This document shows, piece after piece, positions 48,179 through 57,771 of a stretch of 64,000 nucleotides of DNA (its first letter is position 1; the number at the start of each line of letters is the position of its first letter). Below the pieces are notes generated by a model. It worked only from the letters and a program-made list of their open reading frames with translations, did no database searches and had not been told where the DNA came from. The stretch comes from Spinellus fusiger (lineage: Eukaryota > Mucoromycota > Mucoromycetes > Mucorales > Phycomycetaceae): contig JALLLS010000009.1 of assembly GCA_025094145.1 (NCBI GenBank), forward strand, positions 1 to 64,000. Reading direction: 5' to 3'. Both the position numbers and the translations under genes were made by a program.

Positions 48179-49762
48179 CACTATTTTCACTTATTATTGT
48201 CGCACTTTTAGAGAAAAATATGTCGCATTAATAAATTAAAACTAGGCATAGTAAAAGATTTAAAACTGGTGTATTCTAAGTACTTGAGGTTTTCTTGCAT
48301 TTTACTTTTCTTAAAAAATGAATAACATTGTGCACAAAGACGGCCAAGGAAATATCTATAATGATGAAGGCATAGCCGTTACAGTAGTGGAGATGGAGGT
48401 AGACGAGGAGACGTACCCCATTGAGACGGTTACAAATTTCAGGATGTACCTTGACCTCAAACCACCTGAGAAGCCAGAAAGAAGAACTGTACAACAATCC
48501 GTAGACAGAGATGTCAATAAGGACGAGGATAACAGAACTCCTGGTATCCACAGGAATTACAAAGATTATGAGAAAGAGCAGTTATTTGTATTGGTTTATG
48601 AAAGGGGTATGAGCGTCAGAGCTGCTGCACTGAAACTTCAAATCAACCCACGCACTGCTCAGCGATGGCACTCAAACGATCAGCAGAACCCTCAGACATT
48701 CATTGCCAGAAAAGAAGGTAGTGGAAGGCCAGTTGGTAGACCAGCACTACTGGACGAAAGCCACAAAAGATTCTTAGTCGATTTATTGGATGATCAGCCC
48801 TCTTTAGTCCTGGATCAAATGGTGGAGAGTTTGAGAACGTCTTTTATTGATTTAGAGATATCGAAAACAGCTCTCTACAATTTTGTCACCAAAAATTGTA
48901 AGATCAGTCTGAAAAGAGCCCATTTTCATTCAGTTGATCGTAATAGTCCTGAAAAGATCAAGAATCAAAAGGAGTGGGTACAGAAATGGATGGAGACAGA
49001 CATGGACTACATGAGCAACTGTGTCTTTATAGATGAGACGGCATTCCACATCAACATGAAGCGTACTTTTGCTTGGTCAAAAGTAGGTACTTATGCAGTA
49101 GTAAAAGTACCAAGAACGAGGGCTAAAACAACAACCATCCTGGGAGCAACATCTGTTCAAGGCCTTGTCAACATAAAAGTAAGACAGCCCCGAATGTTGC
49201 CTGTTTCAAAGAAGAGAAGAACTACTGGATCTGGTGGGCCTTCTCAAAAACAAAGCAAAGGCACTGTTACTGGCCACTATATCAATTTCTTGAGCGATAC
49301 AATGGATGTCATGGACAATTTTCCAGATGTTTTCAAGGATAATTACTTGATTATGGACAACGCCCCCATCCACATGAATGAAGACATTAAAAGCTTCATT
49401 GAAGGCCGTGGGTACAAGTGTGTTTATCTTCCCCCTTACTCACCAGAGTTGAATCCCATTGAGCAATTCTGGTCTGTTTGCAAAAGCAGGTTAAAAAGAG
49501 AAAGACTCTTGGAAGAAGAAGCTCTGTCATCTAGAATCGCCGATGCATCTAACCAAGTTCTTCTCGGTGACCTCAGAGGGTTTTGCAAATACTCTGTCGA
49601 TAGATTTGAGGATTGCTTACAAGAGAAGCCTCTTTAAAAATAAAACATTTATGTCGCATCCAACTTATACGCCATCTTTTAATTTATTAATGCGACAAGT
49701 TTTTTTCCACTTGTGCGCTAAGTTTTTTTCCAAAAGTGCGACAATAATAAGTGAAAATAGTG
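48179..49762 (+). mobile_element. IS630/Tc1-like transposon, structurally complete
   Basis: The element is 1584 bp, flanked by TA on both sides (48177-48178, 49763-49764). Its termini are inverted repeats beginning CACTATTTTCACTTATTATT and continuing GTCGCACTTTT, with a second inverted block (TGTCGCATTAATAAATTA) inside each end. The right end has an extra copy of a GCGC..TTTTTTTCC segment. It encloses one intact transposase gene. Confidence 0.92.
48318..49637 (+). CDS. IS630/Tc1-superfamily DDE transposase, intact
   Basis: A single 439-codon frame fills the element between the TIRs. An acidic N-terminal segment (residues 1-75) precedes a helix-turn-helix (KEQLFVLVYERGMSVRAAAL to INPRTAQRWHSN). 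A GRPVGRPALL linker and a second HTH follow (about 145-215). The catalytic domain has the first Asp in CVFIDETAFHINMKRTFAWS, the second Asp in YLIMDNAPIHMNEDI and the Glu in YLPPYSPELNPIEQFWS, with 34 residues between the last two, a DD34E pattern. Cut-and-paste transposition at TA sites is expected from the family. The sibling copy at 25083-26643 is broken. Nothing in the sequence rules out activity. Confidence 0.92.
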   Translation: MNNIVHKDGQGNIYNDEGIAVTVVEMEVDEETYPIETVTNFRMYLDLKPPEKPERRTVQQSVDRDVNKDEDNRTPGIHRNYKDYEKEQLFVLVYERGMSVRAAALKLQINPRTAQRWHSNDQQNPQTFIARKEGSGRPVGRPALLDESHKRFLVDLLDDQPSLVLDQMVESLRTSFIDLEISKTALYNFVTKNCKISLKRAHFHSVDRNSPEKIKNQKEWVQKWMETDMDYMSNCVFIDETAFHINMKRTFAWSKVGTYAVVKVPRTRAKTTTILGATSVQGLVNIKVRQPRMLPVSKKRRTTGSGGPSQKQSKGTVTGHYINFLSDTMDVMDNFPDVFKDNYLIMDNAPIHMNEDIKSFIEGRGYKCVYLPPYSPELNPIEQFWSVCKSRLKRERLLEEEALSSRIADASNQVLLGDLRGFCKYSVDRFEDCLQEKPL

Positions 49763-49764
49763 TA

Positions 49765-50949
49765 TCTCCACCTATTCTACACATTTTTTTAATTTTCTAT
49801 CTCAACTTCGAATTTAAATTCGGCACACATAAAGTGTTTTCAATAGCACAAATTCAATTTAAGATTGGCACAGTTTCTGGTCTCTATTTTCCTATTACCT
49901 CTTTGATAATCACAAAAGTAAACTTAATAGAGAAATAGAGAATGAGAGAGAGACTTTTAGATAATGAAAAACTTTAGATCATAATGTCTTATTTATTTAA
50001 TAATGTGGTTATCACTGACTTAGGATTTTTGTCGTTATTCTACTTCGAAATTTGATGAGTGTCTTTATAATTTATTTTTTTAAAATTTGATACAGATTTT
50101 GCCAAGAAAAGTGTATTGATAATAGATAAATCAGAATTGATACAAAATAATAAGAATAAATATACCAATCCTAATAAATAGCTGTTATATTCATTAACTG
50201 TATCCATAACAACATAAAAATCATCTTAAGACTTAGAATAAGATAGTATAAGAATAACAGAAGTAAAATCCATCGTTGCCATGTGCTGATATTTATAAGG
50301 GTTATGGAGGGTTGTTGGGAAAGTTTAGTTACCCAGATTAATTAGATCATCCAACACAATGCCTTATGCTAAAGCATAAGAAAAATCAATAGAGTAAATT
50401 GGGGCCTTTTTTATTGCGTATCTGTTAATAAATCAACACAACTAAGTGGAAACATTAGTAGCTTTGATAGGAGAGTGTTTGACTGGTAAGATCATGAATA
50501 AAATATAATCCTGGGACTTAAGAGAAAAAACTGACGGATAATTTATCAGACAAGAGAAGCAAGCAAACAGACAAAGAAAAGAGCTAATCTGCCACCATGC
50601 TTCACTGTCCGTTAATATGTGAGGCATGTATGAATAAGCTATTCTTGAGGCACTGCTTCTACATATTCTTGGCCAATTTCATCAGGCCCACAGACACTTC
50701 TCACCTTTTTTGTTGATATAGAACTGTTGGGTCGTTTTAGGGAGGCTTTGGCAATAATCTCATGATGAGATTATGTAATGGCGTCATACGAATGAAGGAG
50801 TAACTTCCTATGGCCTTGTAACATCTTGGCATAACATTATATCTTGAGATTTCTAAGTTCAACAGAAATTTGTGATTAAGGATATTTAATGGGGGGAGTA
50901 GAGGCTGAAATTATTTATTGTATAATCCTGAGGGTCTTGTATTCCTTCT
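49765..50949. other. Intergenic, nothing recognised
   Basis: AT-rich sequence with only short ORFs (49543-49938 overlaps the transposon end and is a shadow; 50442-50627 has no domain). Confidence 0.4.
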
Positions 50950-51312
50950 ATTGTGTCCTCAGGATTGTTCGAGTTACTTTAAGTATCCCTCATTGGATTT
51001 CGAATCACCATAGGATGACGGTTATCTTTTTAGTGTCCTGGTTTCCTTGTTAAATTTATGGCCTTTTGGATGTCTATTCATAATTATCTTTTTACCATCA
51101 TTCCTTATTTATCTTTCCCCCTCATCTGAGGTTTTATATTCTTCTATCTTTCTGCTTCTCATTTCTATACATTTATTCTTTCACTTGAGTATTTAGAGTG
51201 TTTATATGTATATCTCAATTTTTTAAAAGATCTCATAGGGTGGCTAATATGCCCAATGTGCGAATAGCAACCAACGCCCAAAAATAAAATAAAAATACCT
51301 TGAACTGAACTA
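50950..51312 (-). repeat. Dispersed repeat R, full-length inverted copy
   Basis: Reverse complement of 56676-57000 and 57002-57362. Shared marks are the TAGGGTGGCTAATATGCCCA block at one end, a TGGATGTCTATTCATAATTA block in the middle and GTGTCCTCAGGATTGT at the other end. It lies just before another transposon. Confidence 0.75.
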
Positions 51313-51428
51313 AATGTCCTAATATTTTTATATGATACGTCAGTCATTTTTGAATCTACATTTGAATATTCTGATTTATTTTGTCCAAAACTTATTTCAA
51401 AAAATATCCCAATAATTTCCGAAAATAT

Positions 51429-52737
51429 AGCCACACAACATTAGAAAGTATACGACTCCCTAATTTATACAATTTTAAACATAATTCTTCTTCTTTTCAC
51501 CACAGAATCACATTCCATTAAACAATTTTAAATGTAAAACGCAGAATTATCAACTAGAAACTATAGAGTTTATAATAATATTAAAGAAAGAGAGTACTGG
51601 GGTGTTTATTGGCTTAAAAAAGAAAACTACTCCATGGGTATCATTTCAAAGGTCGTTGGCATTAGCAAGAATACTGGTGTACTGAAAAGGAAAGAAAGAA
51701 AGAAAACTCAATGAGAGAGACCTCAGACAACTTGAGGCCATTCTAATAGGCAACCTATTTGCCTTCTATAACTACATGAATTCGGAATTTAAAGCACATG
51801 AGATAATCATCTGTAGAGCAATATTCATCAAATACATATACCAGATTGGGTTTGGTTCCTACTTCGCAGCACACAAGCCAAGGTTATCTGAAGAAAATAT
51901 GAAGAAAATATGAAGAAAAGACTTCGTTGGGCGAATGAATGGGTCAATTGGACTCCTGAGGGCTGGAGACGCGTCGTATGGTCTGATGAGTCACGGTTTG
52001 AAGTAGAAGGTTACCAGAGAGGAATCAAAGTTATTCGAAAGATCGGAGAGAGGTATAAGGCTACTCATAGTGTGCCTACAACCAAATGAGGAGAAAGGTA
52101 GCATAATGATCTGGAGCTGTTTCTGGGCTGGTGGATTTGGGCTTTTGGTCTTTATTGATGGCACTGCAAATCAGGACATATATGTCAACATTTTGGCAGG
52201 AAAATTTCTGCCATGGTTCATTGAATTGAATGAGAAAGAGGACAGGGACTTCATATTCCAAGAAGATGGGGCTAGCTGCCATACAGGTGGCTATACAACA
52301 TGGTGGAAAAACACATCAAATTTAGAGCTTTGATTACTGGCCTACCCAAAGTCCTGATCTCAACCCCATTGAACAACTCTGGAGCTGTCTTGATAAGCTT
52401 ATTGATAACAAGAGGGCCGGTATCAAAAATATCGATGAGCTCAAGACAGCTTTAGAAGAAGCTTGGGGAAATATCCATGTTGATCTTGCCGAACGTTTAG
52501 TTGGCTCAATGAAGGATCACTGCCAGACAGTTATTGATGCCAAAGGTGGCCCAACAAAATATTAAATAAAAACTTTTTTATATACATTAATATAAACAAT
52601 ATGTTAAACTAACTTTGTGTTGAATTTGAAGTCATTAGTATGTGTTTTGAGGTCGTAACATTTATATTCGTAAAGCATGTTTTTTTTCAGGATTTCAAAA
52701 AATGAAAATCGTATACTTTCTAATTTTGTGTGGCTGG
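51429..52737 (+). mobile_element. Tc1-like element with 26-bp TIRs
   Basis: The left end AGCCACACAACATTAGAAAG (continuing TATACGA) pairs with the right end, read inward, AGCCACACAAAATTAGAAAG (TATACGA). They bracket a degenerate Tc1-type transposase. A clean target duplication could not be fixed. Confidence 0.7.
51590..52565 (+). pseudogene. Degenerate Tc1-type transposase
   Basis: Readable pieces in shifting frames are REYWGVYWLKKENYSMGIIS (HTH region), RLRWANEWVNWTPEGWRRVV, WSDESRFEVEGYQRG, GSIMIWSCFWAGGFG, QEDGASCHTGGYTTWW and YWPTQSPDLNPIEQLWSCLD, ending VIDAKGGPTKY. All three catalytic acid regions are recognisable, but stops and at least two frameshifts separate them. It is closest, among elements here, to the 1.18-kb family. 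Confidence 0.8.
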
Positions 52738-53279
52738 AGTGTATTCGACTTTGAATTACACACTGTGAGATAGTGTAGTATGACTGCCCAATCTTCTTGG
52801 AGGTTTGGTGGAAACTACGTTTGCAATGATAAGTCAAGACCCCACGTCATAGGGAATAAAATAGCAACTAGTATAAAAAGTATAGTTTTCTATTACTTCA
52901 ATAAAGCAGACCTTGACCCGAGCTGCTTCTGGAGGATTGATAAGTACTATAGAATTTCTTTAACTTGGATAGTGGGCTTCTTCTTGGTCCCAACCTGTTT
53001 TCTTTGTGTCTCTTTTCTTTTCGTTGGTTCTGGACTGTGTATGCACCAAGTACCACAGCCAGACTATAAATCTATTTGTTCTCTGTACCCTACTTTGTTC
53101 GTGGTATATTCTACGGTCACACCCAACTGAATTGATACTTTTGAAAATAAATTTCAGGATGAAATATTTAGGATATGTTCAACATTACATAAAACACTCC
53201 ACATTTGATATAGGGGCTTCAAACTTAAGCATATTAAGGCTCAATATATTTATTTATAGAAAATAAAATAATAGTAATA
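52738..53279. other. Spacer between transposons
   Basis: A 116-codon plus-strand ORF (52780-53130) crosses this spacer, with a hydrophobic Cys-containing middle (FFLVPTCFLCVSFLFVGSGL). I recognise no family and no promoter or intron context, so it is not called as a gene. Confidence 0.3.
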
Positions 53280-54457
53280 CAGTTAGTATTTTGTATGACC
53301 TGCTTTGGCATCAATAACTGTATAGTATCTATCTGTTATCTTTTGAACTCATCGTTGTGCAAGTTCAACACCAACCCTCTCCCACTCCTCTGCAAGTAGA
53401 GCCTTCAAAATTTCAACATTGGTAATAGATATCCTTCTTTCCTAAATTTGTCTTTCTAAGGCCCACCAGAAGTGTTCATTTGGGTTTGAGTCAGCACTTT
53501 GTGCGGGCCAGTAATCAAAGCCTCGAATCTAATGTGTCTCTTTCCACCATCTGGCATAGGCCTCAGTATGATAGATAACATCATTTTATTGTAACAGAAA
53601 CTCACTATCCTCCTTTCTGATACAATTCCATGAATCAAGGATGGAACTCACCAACTAAAATAGTGATGTATTCGTCTTAGTTTACAGCGCTATCAACAAA
53701 GACTCATGGGCCAAATCCGACCGCCCAAAAACAGCTCCAAAGCATGACCCCACCGCCACCAAACTTCGTTGTTAAAACAATAGGATTAGGATCATAAATT
53801 TCTCCAACCTTTCTGATGACATGGGCACCTCCATCGTTTCCTTTCACGGTGTACCTGGACTTATCAGACCAGATGACGCCTCTCCACTGGTCGTTCGTCC
53901 AATTGACATGTTCTTTAGCCCAACGAAGCCGTTTCTCTTTGTTTTTTGCAGTCAAGGCCAGAGTGTGATTTAAAGAAAAAGATCCAAACCCTAACTGATT
54001 GCAGCAACTGATAATAGTGTTTCTACACAAATCAACTTGAATATTCAATATTCCCAATTTTAGTTAATTGTATAAGGCAAATGGACCCTTTCTAATGACC
54101 TTTTCCAGGTGTCTGAGGTCCCTCTCACTGGTTTTTTTTATATGTTTTTCATGACTCTTTAAACTTAATGGTGACCCACGTTCTTTGATATTTCTGAAAC
54201 TATTTTGATCTGTGGGCTTTTTCATCTTAATTATGCTTTCAATGGCAGTCGTTTTTAATCCAGCCTTCAACAGGTAATAAATACCCCATAATCTTCTATC
54301 TTCTGCCTTACTCTACTCTCTACAAACATGAGTTTCTGAATATCTATCTGAAATGTTGTGTTGGTTTAACACTATTTAGAAAGAAGAAGAGTTTTATGCA
54401 AAAAAAAAGTTTTTTATTAAAATTTAGGCAAGTATTAAATTCAACTGAGTGTGATTG
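53280..54457 (-). mobile_element. Tc1-like element, 1.18-kb family, copy 3
   Basis: Full-length copy in reverse orientation relative to copy 1 (26835-28011), flanked by TA (53278-53279, 54458-54459). It carries the same broken transposase frames (54270-54064 N-terminal HTH; 54057-53704 catalytic start; 53638-53456 later fragment) with the same stops. A few base differences were seen between copies 1 and 3, so amplification is recent relative to decay. Confidence 0.8.
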
Positions 54458-54604
54458 TATACCTCACCTTTACCCTATACTCTCACACTTGCGAAAATAC
54501 TCCTACACTCCATTATTTTATCTCTTTTTTTTATGTCAGTGGTCAGCTCCTCCAAGCCCTACGTGTCTCCAAACTTATCCCAAGTGCCCAACATTACAAC
54601 ACAT

Positions 54605-54740
54605 AAATATTTTTGGGATATATAAAGAAATATACGGACAATAAAATCATACTATTCCTCACATGTGTTTAAAAAAGTATTTTCGGTGTGTAAATAGAAT
54701 ATCTCAAATTTTATTTGCCTATTTTAGCAATAGCTACATT
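54605..54740 (+). repeat. Fragment of the CACACCAGGAG-family left end
   Basis: TATTTTTGGGATATATAAAG and following sequence (ATAAAATC..) resemble 46737-46830 just inside the left TIR of the short copy. The terminal bases are lost. Confidence 0.4.
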
Positions 54741-54881
54741 ATTGGGGGAAAAAAATGTAGAAACGCATTATTGTTCAAAGACTTATGTGTCTCTGGATGT
54801 AGTGTAGCGATAACGACACCAGATCCCTTTCTAATATCTTGGTGGGTCGGCTACCAATAGGTAATAGTAACTCCTTTTCTT

Positions 54882-55565
54882 TTAATACCAAAAGCACTTG
54901 GGTTGTTTGCCTTCTTTTCGTAGCTCAAAAAGAACATAACAAAAGCTCAATGTTGCTGCCATGTCCCGATTCCAAGGCATTAAGAAATAATCTCATCAGA
55001 AACCCCAACAGTTTTGGTCATGATCTTCAAACATTATTGTTTATTTTATTTAGGTGAAAATAAAAGTAATAAACTAATTGATTTTTTCTTTGACTTTCAT
55101 ATAAAATAAATAATATTTTTACCTTAAAAGACCATGACATGTCACTGAGGGGTTCTTCTCTCTTCTGAAGGGTCTTAGTTTTTTCACTTTCTTGAATTTC
55201 TCAAGCTCACCATTCTCACAGGCAGGACAAAAACTGGATGTTTTGAACTCATCAACAAGGAACACCTTGAGCCCTTCTATCTTCATGCATCAATAACAGC
55301 CCCTTCATACTATGTCTTTGTCTAAATGACTGATAATAGGTCGTTGGAAAATGGATAGTTCATGGTATAAGAGCTAAAGATATCATGAATCATATCAATA
55401 CCATAAGAAGAGAGGAATTATTTTGGTAGATTGTCGATTATTCCAGACAAAAAGGCTGTTTTGATTTTACTGCATTGTTTAATAATATCCTTTACTGCAG
55501 CTAATGCTTCTGTCTTTGTGCTGCCCTTTTTCTTCGTGTCATCTTTTACTGTATTCGTTCAATCT
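54882..55565 (-). pseudogene. Relic of a TnpB/Fanzor-type (Cas12f1-like) nuclease, C-terminal end
   Basis: On the minus strand, 55286-55123 translates to MKIEGLKVFLVDEFKTSSFC, then PACENGELEKFKKVK and NPSVTCHGLLR. This matches the block EF.TS..C..C that combines a RuvC strand with the zinc-ribbon first knuckle in TnpB and fungal Fanzor proteins. It ends at an AG|GTAAAA donor-like site. Further along, 54974-54882 reads WNRDMAATLSFCYVLFELRK, the hallmark (W)NRDxNAA-like C-terminal RuvC segment that follows the second zinc knuckle; here the usual Asn is Met, as NRDMAA. Stops lie upstream (near 55290) and between the blocks, and the second CxxC is not readable. Upstream, Lys/Thr-rich remnants continue to 55565 and are then cut by the element at 55578. 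In intact relatives, the protein is an RNA-guided DNA nuclease; this copy cannot be functional. Confidence 0.6.
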
Positions 55566-55577
55566 TCTTCAGAAACA

Positions 55578-56430
55578 CAGTCCCATGCAATAAATTAGTA
55601 GACAGTGAACTAATTTCTATCTTTATTCTTCAAAATGAAATAGAAGTCTTTTTCTTTTCTTTCATAACTTATGCAAAATATGACCTTAGGCAATGAAAAT
55701 AAGCAGGCTATTATCCAAGAACATAAAGACAGTCCTATCAAAAGAAGAGAGCATGATATGTTTATTAGAGGTCAAACCATAGGACAGTGAAAAAGATATG
55801 CTACTTATCAAGAGATTGCTGATGATCTTGACCTCTCAAAGACCACAGTGGGCAAGACTGTGCTATTGTATAAAAACAAGGCTAATTGGCCAGTGGAGAA
55901 GTGGAGTAACGTCGTCTAGTCTGAAAAATATTGTTTTACAGTTGTGGGCAACAATAAAGGGACTAGAATGCTCAGGAAGAAAGGTGAAAGGTATGAGAAG
56001 TGTCATACACAAAGAACATACAAGTATGGCAAATGTTCGGTTATAGTTTGAGGTTGCTTTTGGTGTGAGGGTTTAGGATCTCTTGTACTCTTGGAGAGAT
56101 CAGTTAATCAAGACAAGTATATCAATGTACTTGCCAAATACTTTCTTCCCTGGTTCCACAAATTGCAAGAAGACTTCGAGGAGACGATGCTCTTCCAAGA
56201 AGACAGTGCTCCACTATGATTAAAAATAAAGGCCTTGCTATAAAGTACTGAGCAATATCTTTATAATAAAGATGTAGACAATCATTTAAAGAACAAATAA
56301 TCCAAATATTGTGTTATTCCATGAACCTTTTATTATGAATATCTTAGACTGATGAATATACCTTTATTTCTCAAAATAAGATATAAATATAAAATTTATT
56401 TGCCGTCTACTCATTTATTGCATGGAGCTG
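55578..56430 (+). mobile_element. Short Tc1-derived element, copy 2
   Basis: The left TIR CAGTCCCATGCAATAAATTA and the right TIR, read inward, CAGCTCCATGCAATAAATGA bracket the same body as 36119-36972, in opposite orientation. The transposase pieces (MTLGNENKQAIIQEHKDSPI start, YATYQEIADDLDLSKTTVGK HTH, LPWFHKLQEDFEETMLFQED) contain the same stops as copy 1 and lack the final catalytic region. It sits at the upstream edge of the Fanzor-like relic. A TA flank is visible only at the right end. Confidence 0.75.
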
Positions 56431-56675
56431 TATATTAAAAATGAATTACAATGGTAATTTAATAGATACTAAACATTATAATATCTTTCGTATGACAAAA
56501 TCAAATAAGACACAACTTTTAATACAGTTTATCTGTACCATAGGCTTCCGTCAGTTATTAAACTAAGGCTCCATCAATAAATAGAAGAGGGATGGGGATA
56601 AACCAGTAGGTTCGGACCTTTTATTGGTTCTAGGTGTATAATTTGTATCATGCATTCTTTTGTTATTTCTACAGT

Positions 56676-57001
56676 TCAAAGTATTTTTTATTTTTGGGCG
56701 TTGGTTGCTATTCGCACATTGGGCATATTAGCCACCCTATGAGATCTTTTAAAAAATTGAGATATACATATAAACACTCTAAATACTCAAGTGAAAGAAT
56801 AAATGTATAGAAATGAGAAGCAGAAAGATAGAAGAATATAAAACCTCAGATGAGGGGGAAAGATAAATAAGGAATGATGGTAAAAAGATAATTATGAATA
56901 GACATCCAAAAGGCCATAAATTTAACAAGGAAACCAGGACACTAAAAAGATAACCGTCATCCTATGGTGATTCGAAATCCAACGAGGGATATACACTTAT
57001 A
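56676..57001 (+). repeat. Dispersed repeat R, copy 3
   Basis: It starts TTCAAAGTATTTTTTATTTT and contains GCTATTCGCACATTGGGCAT and the ATGAATAGACATCCAAAAGG block. It stops at CCAACGAGGGATA, where the next copy begins. Confidence 0.75.
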
Positions 57002-57362
57002 CAGTTCAAAGTATTTTTTTATTTGTGGGTGTTGATTGCTATTCGCGCATTGGGCATGTTAGCCACCCTATGAGAACTTTTGGAAAAAAAATAAGAATAA
57101 ACAAATAAACACTTCAAATACGAAAGTGAAAAAAAGAATGCAAATGAATGGGAAACAGAGAGAAAAGAGAATATAGAACCTCAATGAGGGAAAAATGATG
57201 AAAAATGAGAAATGATGGTAAGATGAGAATTATGAATAGACATCCAAAAGGTCATAAAGTCAGCAAGGAAACCAGGACACCAAAAAGATAACCGTCATCC
57301 TGTGGCGATTCGAAATCCAACGAGGGATACTTAGAGCAACTCGGACAATCCTGAGGACACAA
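57002..57362 (+). repeat. Dispersed repeat R, copy 4
   Basis: Direct tandem of the previous copy, with the fuller distal end (ACAATCCTGAGGACACAAAT) also found inverted at 50950. The two copies differ by substitutions and small indels. Confidence 0.75.
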
Positions 57363-57404
57363 ATACAGCAACTACACTAGCAGCTTCTGGCTTTGCTAAA
57401 CGGG

Positions 57405-57725
57405 TTAAGAATGGGTGGTAGAGGAGAGATCGGAGGAGAAGTGAGGATACAGCGTCTGTTGCTGCAGGAGTCTTTGCACTCTATGGCGGCGTTGGCGTTC
57501 CCGCTCAACACACCCATCAGCAGCCTCAATGAGCAGGCTACCAGCTGATGGCTCTACCTTAAAGTCTCGAGTAGACGTGGCTCGATCAATGGCTTGCAGC
57601 AGTATTAACAAACTGGGCCAAAGGTCTCGCCATTTAACAAAAGACTTAACCGTGCGCGGCAGAAGATTTAGACAATAGTCAATTGGATGAATGTCTTGTG
57701 GTGGTGCAGGAACTAGGAAGAACAA
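57405..57725 (-). pseudogene. Unassigned coding-like fragment between repeats
   Basis: A 106-codon minus-strand frame in unusually GC-rich DNA reads APPQDIHPIDYCLNLLPRTV, KSFVKWRDLWPSLLILLQAI, and a charged helix ERERQRRHRVQRLLQQQ. Composition and codon choice look like real protein, unlike nearby ORFs, and no start or splice context is convincing. It lies between repeat R and a Tc1 element. I do not recognise it. It may be a piece of a captured host gene or of a larger mobile element. Confidence 0.35.
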
Positions 57726-57771
57726 GAACGTGGAGCGTTCATGGTCAACGAATGTGCAATATACACTTATA

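Noticed and set aside
50680..50800. Possible distant copy of the 0.79-kb repeat (shared GGGAGGC and TGATGAGAT-like words)
   Set aside because: Similarity is limited to short words and does not extend; not enough to call a copy.
52780..53130. 116-codon hydrophobic ORF in a transposon spacer
   Set aside because: No domain, no splice context and no second copy; AT-rich chance ORF is as likely.
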